Shown here: positions 44,704 to 53,420 of the stretch, one piece after another
Layout of the letters: every line of letters begins with the position of its first letter
How positions within the stretch are numbered: the first letter of the stretch is position 1
Source: Flavobacterium endophyticum
GTDB taxonomy: Bacteria > Bacteroidota > Bacteroidia > Flavobacteriales > Flavobacteriaceae
Length of the DNA stretch: 64,000 nucleotides
Direction: 5' to 3'
Assembly: GCF_003634455.1 (NCBI RefSeq)
Contig: NZ_RBLC01000004.1
Coordinates: 124,001 to 188,000, forward strand
The notes under the pieces: generated by a model
Databases searched by the model: none
Told to the model about the DNA's origin: nothing
The model's input: the letters and a program-made list of their open reading frames with translations, nothing else
Made by a program: the position numbers and the translations under genes

Positions 44704-46449
44704 CTACATTTTTTCTTTTAGCATCAATTCTTTGATATATTTAACAGGAGCGCTGCCATAGCTAAGGAATTTCTCGTGGAAATGCTTTAGGTTAAAGCTT
44801 TTGCTCTGCTCCTTTTTAAGCTGTTCTCTAAAGTCATAGATTTCAGTATAGCCTGTAAAATACGAGCAAAGCTGTACTTGCGACAGGGTTACGCGTTTCC
44901 ATTTGCCTTCTGCTTCAGCATCTTGCTGGAAAGCTTCTTTGGTCAGCAGATGGATTCCTTCTTCTTTAGACATATTTCGGGTATGCACGCTGTTGTCCAA
45001 AATAGTATTACAAATTGTTCTCAGATTCCATTTATAATACATCAGCCACATTTCGTCTGAATTCTTGTAACCGCTCTCTAGCATCATTCTTTCGGTATAG
45101 ACTGCCCAGCCTTCAATCATTGCACCATTACCTAGGATGGCCTTGATAATACTCGGCGATTGGTTGCTGTAGACCAGCTGCGTATAATGTCCAGGAATCG
45201 CTTCATGGATGTTTAAAATCTGTAGGATATAGTCGTTGTATTCTCTCAGGTAGCTTTCGGCATCTTCTGCCGACCAGCCTGAAAGACTTCCGACGTTATA
45301 ATAGGTATTTCCGTTTTTATCGTAAGGGCCAGGTGCCGAAATAGAAGCGCCTGCCACGCCCGCCATATAATCTGGTTCTTTGCGAACGACTAAAGGCTTG
45401 GACGGATCGATATAAATTAGGTCTTTTGTTTTTACATAAGAGATCAGTTCTGGAATCTGCATTTCAATCTGCGACTGGAACTTTTCAGGCGTCGTATGCT
45501 GTAGTGAAATCTTGTCAATTACTTGCTTGATTAGGTCTAGCCTATCTGTCGGTTTTGGCGCATTGCCTAAGTATTTGCTCCATAATTTATCTGCCAGTGC
45601 AAACATCTTGTCGTGCAGTTCTTTTTTCTGGCTGATGGATTTTTGATAAATCTGTTCGGCATTATAGCCCGACTGGATATCGAAATTAAACTTCTTGGCA
45701 TACAGTTCTTTTCCGAGTCGGAAAGAGCGCGGTGTCTTATTGTCCAGCTTCTGAAGCCAGTCGGCATAGTCACGGATGGCTGTTACGGCTGTAGTCGCTT
45801 TTTCAAGAATAGCATCCTTCTCTTCCTTGCCTAGCTTGCTTTTGTCTACGGCTGCCTTAAGGTCTGTTTCAAAAACAGAAATACCGCCTAAGTTTTGCGC
45901 TATCGCTAGCTGCGTATGTTCTACCGTAGGGTTCTTGATATTTTTTTTCGCCGCGGCATAATAGGCCGGAATATTGTCCATCTTAAGGCTGATGTTTTTC
46001 AAGCGCGCTTCGAGCGAATCGTAATTGCCATTCAGCATTTCAGCAAAAGAACTACTCACGTTATAGGAAGAAGGATCCCATTCGTCTGATTTTACTTCCT
46101 TAATAGTAAAGACCACGTTTTCTAAAAGATTCTTGATCATATAGAAATCGGTCTTATTGTTGTCTGACAGGTTTTCGAGCGAATATTTCTTTAGCGAGTC
46201 CAATTGCGAATTGGAAAACTCCAGCTGTTTTTTCTCATAGGCCTCATCAGGAATCACCAAAACGCTATCGTATTTATGATAACCTTGGCTTGAAGCCCAA
46301 CCAGGATTAAGCTTCCATAGCTCATCGACAAAATGTTCTTTGTAGTTTTCAAAGTGAATATCTGCAAACTCATCGGCCTCTACTTTGGCGGTCTTGTTGC
46401 AGGAATAAAGCAAACCTAAAACAACTAACGAAAGTAATGTTCTTTTCAT
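44704..46449 (-). CDS. DUF885 lipoprotein, putative metallopeptidase
   Basis: This 581-residue lipoprotein has a lipobox 'LLYSCNK' (Cys17). It shows the DUF885 pattern: 'ELWKLNPGWASSQGYHKYDS' near 43-62, 'DFYMIKNLLEN', 'LTGGISVF'-like 'NLGGISVFETDL' and a zinc-binding-type 'IHEAIPGHYTQLVYS' near 414-428. A matching downstream glutamate is in 'IEGWAVYTERMMLESGY'. This HExxxGH layout with a distal Glu resembles M32-like metallopeptidases. It is probably an envelope peptidase, perhaps anchored facing the periplasm. Its substrate is unknown. It stands alone on the minus strand after its terminator, with no clear promoter found upstream. Confidence 0.83.
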   Translation of the reverse strand: MKRTLLSLVVLGLLYSCNKTAKVEADEFADIHFENYKEHFVDELWKLNPGWASSQGYHKYDSVLVIPDEAYEKKQLEFSNSQLDSLKKYSLENLSDNNKTDFYMIKNLLENVVFTIKEVKSDEWDPSSYNVSSSFAEMLNGNYDSLEARLKNISLKMDNIPAYYAAAKKNIKNPTVEHTQLAIAQNLGGISVFETDLKAAVDKSKLGKEEKDAILEKATTAVTAIRDYADWLQKLDNKTPRSFRLGKELYAKKFNFDIQSGYNAEQIYQKSISQKKELHDKMFALADKLWSKYLGNAPKPTDRLDLIKQVIDKISLQHTTPEKFQSQIEMQIPELISYVKTKDLIYIDPSKPLVVRKEPDYMAGVAGASISAPGPYDKNGNTYYNVGSLSGWSAEDAESYLREYNDYILQILNIHEAIPGHYTQLVYSNQSPSIIKAILGNGAMIEGWAVYTERMMLESGYKNSDEMWLMYYKWNLRTICNTILDNSVHTRNMSKEEGIHLLTKEAFQQDAEAEGKWKRVTLSQVQLCSYFTGYTEIYDFREQLKKEQSKSFNLKHFHEKFLSYGSAPVKYIKELMLKEKM

Positions 46450-46767
46450 ATAAGGAATAAATTAAAGCCTAAAGATAGGAAAATGTTTATGAGGTTGAAA
46501 TTATTTTGAGGTTTTATAGAAATCTAAAAGGAGTAATTTCGTTAGATAAATTTAATGAATATATTCGCTCCAAAATTGGAAATATTGCAAATCATTAATC
46601 AAGTTATTGCTAGGCTTATCCTATTCCATCACTTAAAAAAACAGCTGGAAGATGAGCATGCAGAATAAGCATGCAAATGAAGGGCAGTGGCTTGTTTTTA
46701 GTATATTTGATTTGTGGCATTTGCCGGAAGTCAACACTAACAAATAGCCATTCCTTATTTTGACAGT
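46450..46767. other. Divergent intergenic region before two unrecognised genes
   Basis: AT-rich spacer of 318 bp with no credible gene. It contains a repeated GCATGCA-like word (about 46657-46677). An exact TATATTTG -7-type box lies at 46702-46709 on the plus strand, 58 bp before the next gene. I see no terminator. Confidence 0.4.
46702..46709 (+). promoter_or_regulatory. Putative -7 box for the membrane protein gene at 46768
   Basis: TATATTTG matches TAnnTTTG exactly and lies 58 bp before the ATG at 46768. A TTG at 46692 is too close to serve as the -33 element. Confidence 0.4.
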
Positions 46768-47166
46768 ATGAAAGAAAAACAACATTATAAATACACTACC
46801 CTATCCTTTGTCTTGATAAACATCTGGACATTGTATGTTTTTTTTGATTATTTTGTTACAAGACATAAAATATTTAGCGAAACGGGATTATTCATTTTCT
46901 TCGTTAAAAGTATTTTTTTTTGCATAGTTCTTGGAGTGACCCTGATTCTTTTGAGACTTTTCTATTTTAAGAAAAAGCGAAAAGACAAATTGAGAGCCAA
47001 CTTCTTTTATATTTTTGCAGGTGTATTTAATTTGTATGTTTTTATCATTTGGCTTATTTGTCTTTTCTTAAAATTACTTCCAGCTGATACGCCTTTAGCA
47101 TTTTATATGCTTGGGAATCTCACGATAGCACTATTTATTGATTTTGATATTTACTATAAAAAATAA
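46768..47166 (+). CDS. Unrecognised four-helix membrane protein
   Basis: I do not recognise this 132-residue protein. It has four hydrophobic stretches: about 12-30 ('LSFVLINIWTLYVFFDYF'), 42-62 ('FIFFVKSIFFCIVLGVTL'), 80-102 and 108-125. A lysine-rich loop ('YFKKKRKDKLRAN', about 68-80) probably faces the cytoplasm. There is no charged or catalytic motif within the helices. It is 48 bp before another unrecognised small gene in the same direction, and both are richer in AT than the chromosome on either side. They may be a recent acquisition or a two-protein module of unknown role. Confidence 0.6.
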   Translation: MKEKQHYKYTTLSFVLINIWTLYVFFDYFVTRHKIFSETGLFIFFVKSIFFCIVLGVTLILLRLFYFKKKRKDKLRANFFYIFAGVFNLYVFIIWLICLFLKLLPADTPLAFYMLGNLTIALFIDFDIYYKK

Positions 47167-47214
47167 GCATAGCGTCATAAACGGCAATCACACATCTTTT
47201 TAACCAACAGCAAC

Positions 47215-47610
47215 ATGTCTATCACAGAATTCGAAGAATATAGAAAAATGGTTATAGGCAGGGTCCTGACAAACTTATTTTTCACGAAACAAGACGGCCC
47301 CTATGATTATATGCCTGGAATATCGCCTGCTTATTATTTTTGGACTGTTATGGAACTGGACAATAGCACAAAACTCCGCTTCGGGAATGACTATATAGTG
47401 GAATGGGATGGTAAAGAAGAATTGATTGTCTTAACAAATTATAATTGGGAACTATCCGAGGATATCATTTTTAAAAACCAAAAAATAACAAACTTAATAA
47501 AAGATGATTACGACCAATTAATCTTCCATTTAGAAAACGGAATAACAATAATTCATACTATCGACTATGGTGATGCATTGTTTATTGAGAACCAAACTAA
47601 TATGCAATAA
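47215..47610 (+). CDS. Unrecognised small soluble protein
   Basis: This 131-residue cytoplasmic protein starts 'SITEFEEYRKMVIGRVLTNLFF'. It has a beta-rich middle ('MELDNSTKLRFGNDYIVEWDGKEELIVLTN') and an acidic end ('LENGITIIHTIDYGDALFIEN'). The overall shape suggests an immunity-protein or SMI1/KNR4-like small fold, but I see no diagnostic motif and give no function. It follows the small membrane protein gene by 48 bp in the same direction. Downstream comes the 11-bp-period repeat array, then the terminator of the converging large exported protein gene. Confidence 0.55.
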   Translation: MSITEFEEYRKMVIGRVLTNLFFTKQDGPYDYMPGISPAYYFWTVMELDNSTKLRFGNDYIVEWDGKEELIVLTNYNWELSEDIIFKNQKITNLIKDDYDQLIFHLENGITIIHTIDYGDALFIENQTNMQ

Positions 47611-47747
47611 CATCCAAAGCTATAAATTAAGCATACATATCAAAAAAATTGCCTATTATCTTAATCTTAATTTTTTTTACGCTTTCATTACATAAAATCT
47701 TATAATATCACTTATTCTACTACTGTCTTCTTGCACTTTTCTTCTAG

Positions 47748-47849
47748 GTGAGTCCATAGTGAGTCCATAATGACTCCATAGTGACTCTATAAAAAACATT
47801 ATTCTTATAGACTCACTATAGACTTACTATAGAGTCAGTATAGAGTCAT
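47748..47849. repeat. Inverted array of 4+4 eleven-base repeats
   Basis: Four direct 11-mers at 47748-47791 (GTGAGTCCATA twice, ATGACTCCATA, GTGACTCTATA) are followed by a 14-base AT-rich spacer. Four 11-mers of the opposite orientation come next at 47806-47849 (TATAGACTCAC, TATAGACTTAC, TATAGAGTCAG, TATAGAGTCAT). The period is exactly 11 bp in both arms. Each unit contains a partly palindromic TGA(C/G)TC core. The two arms can pair into a long hairpin of about 44 bp with scattered mismatches. It lies in a gene-free spacer between a plus-strand gene ending at 47610 and a minus-strand gene ending at 48019. Confidence 0.9.
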
Positions 47850-47933
47850 ATGCAATGCAACAAAAAGAAAAGCCAAATAAGAATTAGACATTATAGTGCA
47901 GATTGCCAATAAAATTATGTCTTACGAACATAA

Positions 47934-47967
47934 AAAATCCCAAGAGAACTAATTCTCTTGGGATTTT
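47934..47967. terminator. Terminator of the large T9SS protein gene
   Basis: A perfect 15-bp inverted repeat AAAATCCCAAGAGAA / TTCTCTTGGGATTTT with a CTAA loop. On the minus strand it is followed by T residues. It lies about 50 bp beyond the stop at 48019. Confidence 0.88.
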
Positions 47968-48018
47968 AATTTTTAGGTTCAGGGTTTATCTAGCTTTCCC
48001 TGCTCCTATTGGTATTAC

Positions 48019-51000
48019 TTAGTTTTTAACCAATTTGAAAGTCGCAGTACTTGCACCATTCTCTAGTTTTGCCGTGTAATAACCCGCTGACAGATGTGAA
48101 AGATCAATTACGTTATTCTCTTTCGGAGTCAGGGCTGCAGTGAATACTTTTGCACCCAATAGGTTGTACACATTAATTGAAGAATAAGGTGCGCTTTCTT
48201 GGCTCAAATCGATATTGAACAAATCGCTACTTGGATTTGGATATACCTTTATGTTGCTGAAAGTTGGATTGGTATCGATTTCAGGCTCGCTTACATATAC
48301 TACGCCTGTACCTCTTGACTGCAATCCTGCATCGCCAGAAATTCTAGTAACAAATCCTGCAGATAATCCGTTAAATGTTTTGAACCTTCCGCCTACGATT
48401 ACCTTACCGTCTGGCTGTAGTTTTAACGCTCTAATATGGTTGTAACAGAACGGACAGCTAGAAGAACCTGGCAGGTCTGTTGTTCCAGAGCCGATACTGA
48501 ATGTAGTATCCCATGTTCCGTTGGTGTTTAGGCGTATCATCTTTTTCACGGCACTTCCGTTAAACGTAGTAAACTCACCGCCAATAATGATCTTGTTGGT
48601 AACCGGTTCCATGATTACGGTATTGATCCCTCTATCTACACCTGTAGTAGTATTAAAAGTCGGGTCAATCTGTCCGTTAGACAATAAACGCACGATACAT
48701 TTTGTATTGGTACCGTTGTATTTAGTGAAGCCACCCACAACTACGATTTTGCCGTCTGGCTGCACAGTTGCTCTTGTCAATGGACTGTATATAGAAACGT
48801 CTAGATCTTGGTAATTTATCGTACCAGCAGTATCTCCTGCCAAGAATCCAGCATCCAATGTACCATTAGCATTCAATCGAACGATATTTTTTGCTGTAGC
48901 GCCTGCAACCGGAGGAGAGAATACACCTAGTAAAATGATTTTTCCATCAGGCTGTACCGTTATCGAATGAACAACCGATCTGAAATAGGTATTCAATTCT
49001 GTAGGATTAAAGGTAGCATCTACTGTACCGTTAGACAGAAGCCTAGCAATTCCTAGTTTTTGTACGCCATTATAATAGTAGAAGTCACCTCCTACCAAAA
49101 TTTTTCCGTCTGTCTGAATAGCCGCTGCATGACCGATATTGTTAGAAAGACTTGGATGTCTTGCCGTGCCTACACCACCTACGTTAAAGCTGGTATCTAC
49201 ACCTCCATCAGGTAATAGTCTTGCTACACATGAAGTGCCTCCAAATATAGGATTGGCTGCGACAACAATAACTTTATTGTCAGATTGTATCGCCATTCCT
49301 CTTGCTTCTTGGTTTCCTGTATAGGTAAAAGCAGGGTCTAAAGTAAGATCGGTATTCAATCGGGCCATATTAATTTTCGACACGTTATTGTAGGTCGTAA
49401 AGTATCCTGAAATGATAATCTTGCCTGTAGACTGCAATCCGATATTATTAACCGAATTGTTAGCTCTTATGCCTGGCAACGTACTCGTACCATTCACCAC
49501 GATAACAACTGTTGCCGTATCTGTTGCATTACAGTTTCCTGTGCCACTTAATGAATATGTCAAAGTATATGTACCTGATGGAGTATTAGCAGGAACATTA
49601 ATCACTCCAGTACCGTCAATACTAGCTCCAGTAATAGAGATCGGATTCACCAAAGCAAAAGAAACATTTGATAAAGATGCCGGAATAGACAATACGCCAT
49701 TATAGTTATCATTTGAATAGACGCTAGGAGTAAGTCCACCTGTGATGCCATTTACTGGTATGCTTGAGAAGTTGTCATTTACAGCGTCTACAGGAATCGT
49801 GTTCGTAGATGTTGTAGTTACGTTGATTGTGTCATACAATGTCGTAGGACAGCCGCTCGAATTGGTATACGTATACGCAATAGTGAAAGTGCCTACGCCT
49901 GTTACCGAAGGATTGAAAGAATAAATACCACCCGCTACTGATACGCCAGGACCAGAGAAAACTCCGTCTGTATCTACGTCAGACAGATAGATGCTCAAGT
50001 CATTCAGCCTTTGTGTGCTACAAACGGCAGTTGGAAGTTCAAATGTTGCACCGTTAGTAGGAATCAACACTACATTGTCTAGATAGTATCCTCTAAAGTG
50101 TTGCTGATAATCATCAGGACCTTGGTTATTGTTATTATAAGTACAACTTGTGTTATTTACTGCAGCAGTATTGGTTACAAGTCCTGCATTGTTTAGCAAT
50201 CCTAAATATAAGTATTGTTCGCCTCCTGTAGTTGTAGTGAAGGTAAAGGTAATCGTATCCCAACCACCACTATTTCTTATTATAGAAGGGGAAGTCAGCA
50301 GATTAGCCGGATTCGGAATGCTTACATCCATATTAGAATTTATAGGCAACACAGCAGTATTGGACAAATAAGCCTGCAAATAGCCTGCATAGCCGCTCAT
50401 TCCATCACATAGAGACACATCAAAGCTTAGCTGATAAGTAGTGTTGGCCGACAAAGGTGCTTTTAACATTGTATACAAATGCTCCTTGCCTCCGTGACGG
50501 CTAGTTCGTATTTGAGCATAACCGTTACCGATATTATTGTTTGCTGCTTGAAATCCAAATATGTTACAAGGAACACCAACCCAAGACGCAAAAGTAGTCG
50601 AGCCTGGCAATACAAGCCCATTAAAGTAAGATGGAGAATATTGCGCATTGGCATTTGGATAGCTCCACCCACAAGCTCTTATTATTTGGCTAATTTGAGT
50701 AGGCAATGTAGAATATTGCTCAAAATCACCATTCATTACCATATTGCAGGCAGTAGGTGTCGGACTGCATCCACCAGGATTTGGCGGCGGTATGATATAA
50801 ACATATAAATAGGTAATATTACCTCGCTGTGTGCCATTTATCGGAACATAACGCAACAAATGCAAACCAGGAACTGCCGTCGTAAAGTTGACTGTCGTAC
50901 CCGAAGTACCGGCTGTAGCAGAAAGCGTCGCTGCTCCAGTAATGTCTTGAAGACATTCAAATCCTGTAGCATTTACGTCATTAGACAAAAGTATGTTTCC

Positions 51001-52365
51001 TGATATAGCCACATTTGTACTAGTACCACCAGTTGTAGTGATTGCGCCTGAAAAAGTATAGGAGCCGTTTGCACTTACACCATCATTCAAACCTGCTACG
51101 ATAATACCCCCGCAAACTGTTCCTCCATAATTGAAGAAACCGCCGCTTGTAGTACTCGAACCGTAAGTAGTCTTTACGCTATAGCCCATATCACACAAAG
51201 TCCTTCTCTCTTCTGCTTTCAGGTATCTTTTTGTAACACCTTTCGCGATGCTATTGCTTACTACGAAATATGTATCATTGCCATTAGGACTGGCACATGA
51301 AGGATATAACATGTCTTCAAAATGGCTCAAGCTACTTCCTAATTCAAAGCAAGTCGGCGTATAAACTGGCACGGTAGACGATCCTACGTATCTTATAGCA
51401 TTGTTGCAAACCGTAGTGTTAAGCGAGCCTGTACCCAAATTGTCTGGCAATGTACAACCCGGACGCAATACTGTTGGCGATACGGCAGAGTTGAAATTTA
51501 CGTTATACATAGAGCAACCTCCAATTGTCAACAAAGGCACATTGGCATTCGTTCTTAAAAAAGTATCGTATCTGCTGTAATAGCCCGCTCCTGTTATAGA
51601 AGCTCCATTCTGATTGATAAAGCTACCAAAACCTAAAGCATGTGTTACTTCGTGAAGTACTACAGTGTACAAATCATACAAGTTGCTAGGCGCATTGGTT
51701 GTTAAGTCAGTATGCCATTGAATATTGGCATCCGCAAAATTAAAAGCAATCTCCCCATGATACAGATTGACTGAACTGCCTAAATTGGTATAAGAATCTT
51801 GGCCAAGATGTATGGTCTTCCATATCTCGCCATCCAAGATACCTCCAGTGGTGATACTATTATTGCTAGGCGCGATGTAGTAAGAAGATGCAGAGCCTAA
51901 AACTCCTGCCGGAGCAGAGCCAGAAGCAATATCTTTCACCCAGATGTTTACTTTTTTTCCGCTAGCCGTCAGCGGGGAATTGATAAAATTGGAAAGGTCT
52001 TCAAAAACTTTGCAGACCACTGCCCTACGGGCGTTGTGAACTGGATCCGCTGTGTTTTCCATTCCACAGCCGTCTTCAAAGTATAAATTAAAGTAGGAAG
52101 TCGAAGAGCAGGTAATCTGTTGCGCTCTTTGCAACATCCTTCTTCCTGGAGTAATGATCATAATGTCCGAAAGAGAATACTCTTTACCATATCGGTCGTA
52201 TACTTTTTCAAGTACGCCCTCTGGTGACAGTTTTGGATCAAATAATACAGGTTTCGGCTCGAACTCAATAGGAATGGTTCCCCGTTGAGAATAACCTGTA
52301 AAAAAGCTCATCAGCATCAAAAATGCTAATAAAAGCTGTTTTGTCATGTGTTTGTTTTTTTTCAT
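48019..52365 (-). CDS. Giant secreted metzincin-like metalloprotease with delta-60 repeats and T9SS domain
   Basis: This 1448-residue protein has a signal peptide (about 1-26). A metalloprotease-like N-terminal region carries 'VLHEVTHALGFGSFINQNG' near 237-250, a HExxHxxGF zinc motif. Later come an Ig-like, beta-rich middle (about 420-960) and a series of delta-60 propeller-like repeats from about 990 to 1360 ('QTDGKILVGGDFYYYNGV', 'QPDGKIVVVGGFTKYNGT', 'QPDGKVIVGGRFKTFNG'). The C-terminus is a type A T9SS sorting domain ('VYPNPSSDLFNIDLS', 'LSAGYYTAKL'). The third zinc ligand is not certain by eye. It is probably a cell-surface or secreted protease or adhesin. Confidence 0.83.
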   Translation of the reverse strand: MKKNKHMTKQLLLAFLMLMSFFTGYSQRGTIPIEFEPKPVLFDPKLSPEGVLEKVYDRYGKEYSLSDIMIITPGRRMLQRAQQITCSSTSYFNLYFEDGCGMENTADPVHNARRAVVCKVFEDLSNFINSPLTASGKKVNIWVKDIASGSAPAGVLGSASSYYIAPSNNSITTGGILDGEIWKTIHLGQDSYTNLGSSVNLYHGEIAFNFADANIQWHTDLTTNAPSNLYDLYTVVLHEVTHALGFGSFINQNGASITGAGYYSRYDTFLRTNANVPLLTIGGCSMYNVNFNSAVSPTVLRPGCTLPDNLGTGSLNTTVCNNAIRYVGSSTVPVYTPTCFELGSSLSHFEDMLYPSCASPNGNDTYFVVSNSIAKGVTKRYLKAEERRTLCDMGYSVKTTYGSSTTSGGFFNYGGTVCGGIIVAGLNDGVSANGSYTFSGAITTTGGTSTNVAISGNILLSNDVNATGFECLQDITGAATLSATAGTSGTTVNFTTAVPGLHLLRYVPINGTQRGNITYLYVYIIPPPNPGGCSPTPTACNMVMNGDFEQYSTLPTQISQIIRACGWSYPNANAQYSPSYFNGLVLPGSTTFASWVGVPCNIFGFQAANNNIGNGYAQIRTSRHGGKEHLYTMLKAPLSANTTYQLSFDVSLCDGMSGYAGYLQAYLSNTAVLPINSNMDVSIPNPANLLTSPSIIRNSGGWDTITFTFTTTTGGEQYLYLGLLNNAGLVTNTAAVNNTSCTYNNNNQGPDDYQQHFRGYYLDNVVLIPTNGATFELPTAVCSTQRLNDLSIYLSDVDTDGVFSGPGVSVAGGIYSFNPSVTGVGTFTIAYTYTNSSGCPTTLYDTINVTTTSTNTIPVDAVNDNFSSIPVNGITGGLTPSVYSNDNYNGVLSIPASLSNVSFALVNPISITGASIDGTGVINVPANTPSGTYTLTYSLSGTGNCNATDTATVVIVVNGTSTLPGIRANNSVNNIGLQSTGKIIISGYFTTYNNVSKINMARLNTDLTLDPAFTYTGNQEARGMAIQSDNKVIVVAANPIFGGTSCVARLLPDGGVDTSFNVGGVGTARHPSLSNNIGHAAAIQTDGKILVGGDFYYYNGVQKLGIARLLSNGTVDATFNPTELNTYFRSVVHSITVQPDGKIILLGVFSPPVAGATAKNIVRLNANGTLDAGFLAGDTAGTINYQDLDVSIYSPLTRATVQPDGKIVVVGGFTKYNGTNTKCIVRLLSNGQIDPTFNTTTGVDRGINTVIMEPVTNKIIIGGEFTTFNGSAVKKMIRLNTNGTWDTTFSIGSGTTDLPGSSSCPFCYNHIRALKLQPDGKVIVGGRFKTFNGLSAGFVTRISGDAGLQSRGTGVVYVSEPEIDTNPTFSNIKVYPNPSSDLFNIDLSQESAPYSSINVYNLLGAKVFTAALTPKENNVIDLSHLSAGYYTAKLENGASTATFKLVKN

Positions 52366-52768
52366 ACGATTGGATTTAGGGTAGCTAAGTTAACGAAAAT
52401 TAACATTTATTAATATTTTTTTAATAAGAAAAAGAATACTTTTAAAAACCCTTTATTTACGTGGCTTCGCACATTGTTTTCTTATAATTTTGACTTTCAA
52501 TTTGCGATAATTTAATTTTTTTAGCGTCAAAAAAATCTCAATACAAAGTACAAATAGATTTTATTTTTTAGATAAATAGCTTACTGTGTTACCCTTATAC
52601 TAGTTTTATATACAATCGGTATTGATTAGTTTTTTGGAGAGTTTTAGTGTCGCAATTCGCGAATCCTATTTTAGTTTTCCTATATAAATAGGCTGCTGGC
52701 AGGTACGGAAAGTCAGTCGGAACATACTTGTAAAAACACGACATTAGTTTCTGATTCAAATAAAATCC
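52366..52768. other. Intergenic region before the unrecognised gene at 52804
   Basis: About 400 bp of AT-rich sequence between divergent genes. I see no gene, repeat array or hairpin terminator in it. It must contain the promoter of the large T9SS protein gene on the minus strand, but no exact TAnnTTTG box was found for it. Confidence 0.35.
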
Positions 52769-52776
52769 TACCTTTG
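52769..52776 (+). promoter_or_regulatory. Putative -7 box for the gene at 52804
   Basis: TACCTTTG matches TAnnTTTG and lies 28 bp before the ATG at 52804. It overlaps an upstream TTG codon at 52774 that would otherwise extend the reading frame, which supports the ATG as the true start. Confidence 0.5.
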
Positions 52777-52803
52777 CCCTACTCCTTCAAAAACATAATT
52801 TCT

Positions 52804-53364
52804 ATGGATTATGACAAATTTATCTTCTGCCTTGAAGCTGTTCCCGATATCGAGACAGAAACTACGACCGAGGTTTTTAAAAGCCTAGAAAAACTTGCAT
52901 TACAGACAGGTATTGACAGCATCTATAAGACCTGCGATACGATTGAAGGACTGGAAGAAAGCTTAAACGTTTTGCTTTATGAAGACCATAATTTCAAGAA
53001 TTATGAAATCATCTACCTGATCATGCCTGGTGAAGGAAATACGATCTGTCTGAACAATTATTATTACAGCCTCGAAGAGATAGCCGAAATCTTTGAAGGA
53101 AGAATGAAGGGCAAGATTCTGCATTTTGCTAATGCAAAGCCTTTGGATTTAAGTGAAGAAGAAGCGCAATATTTCTTAGATATTACGGGAGCTAAAGCCG
53201 TTTCGGGCTATGGAATCACATCCCGCAAGGCCACGAGCAGCCAGCTCGATAATGTTTTCTTCAGTCTGTGCCAAGATGAAGATGATGTAGTCGAAATTGT
53301 AGAAGCACTACATGAAAAATATTATGCAGCCTGCAAGGTGTTGGATTTTAGGCTGTATTATTAA
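52804..53364 (+). CDS. Unrecognised soluble protein (possibly DUF6642-type)
   Basis: This 186-residue protein starts MDYDKFIFCLEAVPDIE. It has 'LEKLALQTGIDSIYKTCDTIEGLEESLNVLLY', 'YEIIYLIMPGEGNTICLNNYYYSLEEIAEIFEG' and 'AVSGYGITSRKATSSQLDNVFFSL'. The pattern of a beta strand, a Gly-Glu-Gly turn, an aromatic strand and a helix, then a later Ser/Cys region, recalls the distant CHAT/caspase-like proteins of the DUF6642 type. I am not sure of this, and no clear His-Cys pair stands out. It has no signal peptide. I chose the ATG at 52804 because the promoter box overlaps the upstream extension. It converges with the glycosyltransferase gene. Confidence 0.55.
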   Translation: MDYDKFIFCLEAVPDIETETTTEVFKSLEKLALQTGIDSIYKTCDTIEGLEESLNVLLYEDHNFKNYEIIYLIMPGEGNTICLNNYYYSLEEIAEIFEGRMKGKILHFANAKPLDLSEEEAQYFLDITGAKAVSGYGITSRKATSSQLDNVFFSLCQDEDDVVEIVEALHEKYYAACKVLDFRLYY

Positions 53365-53369
53365 ACAGC

Positions 53370-53410
53370 AACAGCCGCTTTTACAAGCAGCTGTTTTGAA
53401 CTTTTATTTG
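53370..53410. terminator. Weak terminator-like hairpin between convergent genes
   Basis: AACAGCCGCT and AGCAGCTGTT pair with one internal mismatch around a 6-base loop (53370-53395), followed by a T-rich stretch on the plus strand. It lies between the stops of two converging genes. Confidence 0.4.
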
Positions 53411-53420
53411 TTTTTTGAAA

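Noticed and set aside
47748..47849. CRISPR array
   Set aside because: The units are contiguous 11-mers without spacers and in two orientations. No cas genes lie near.
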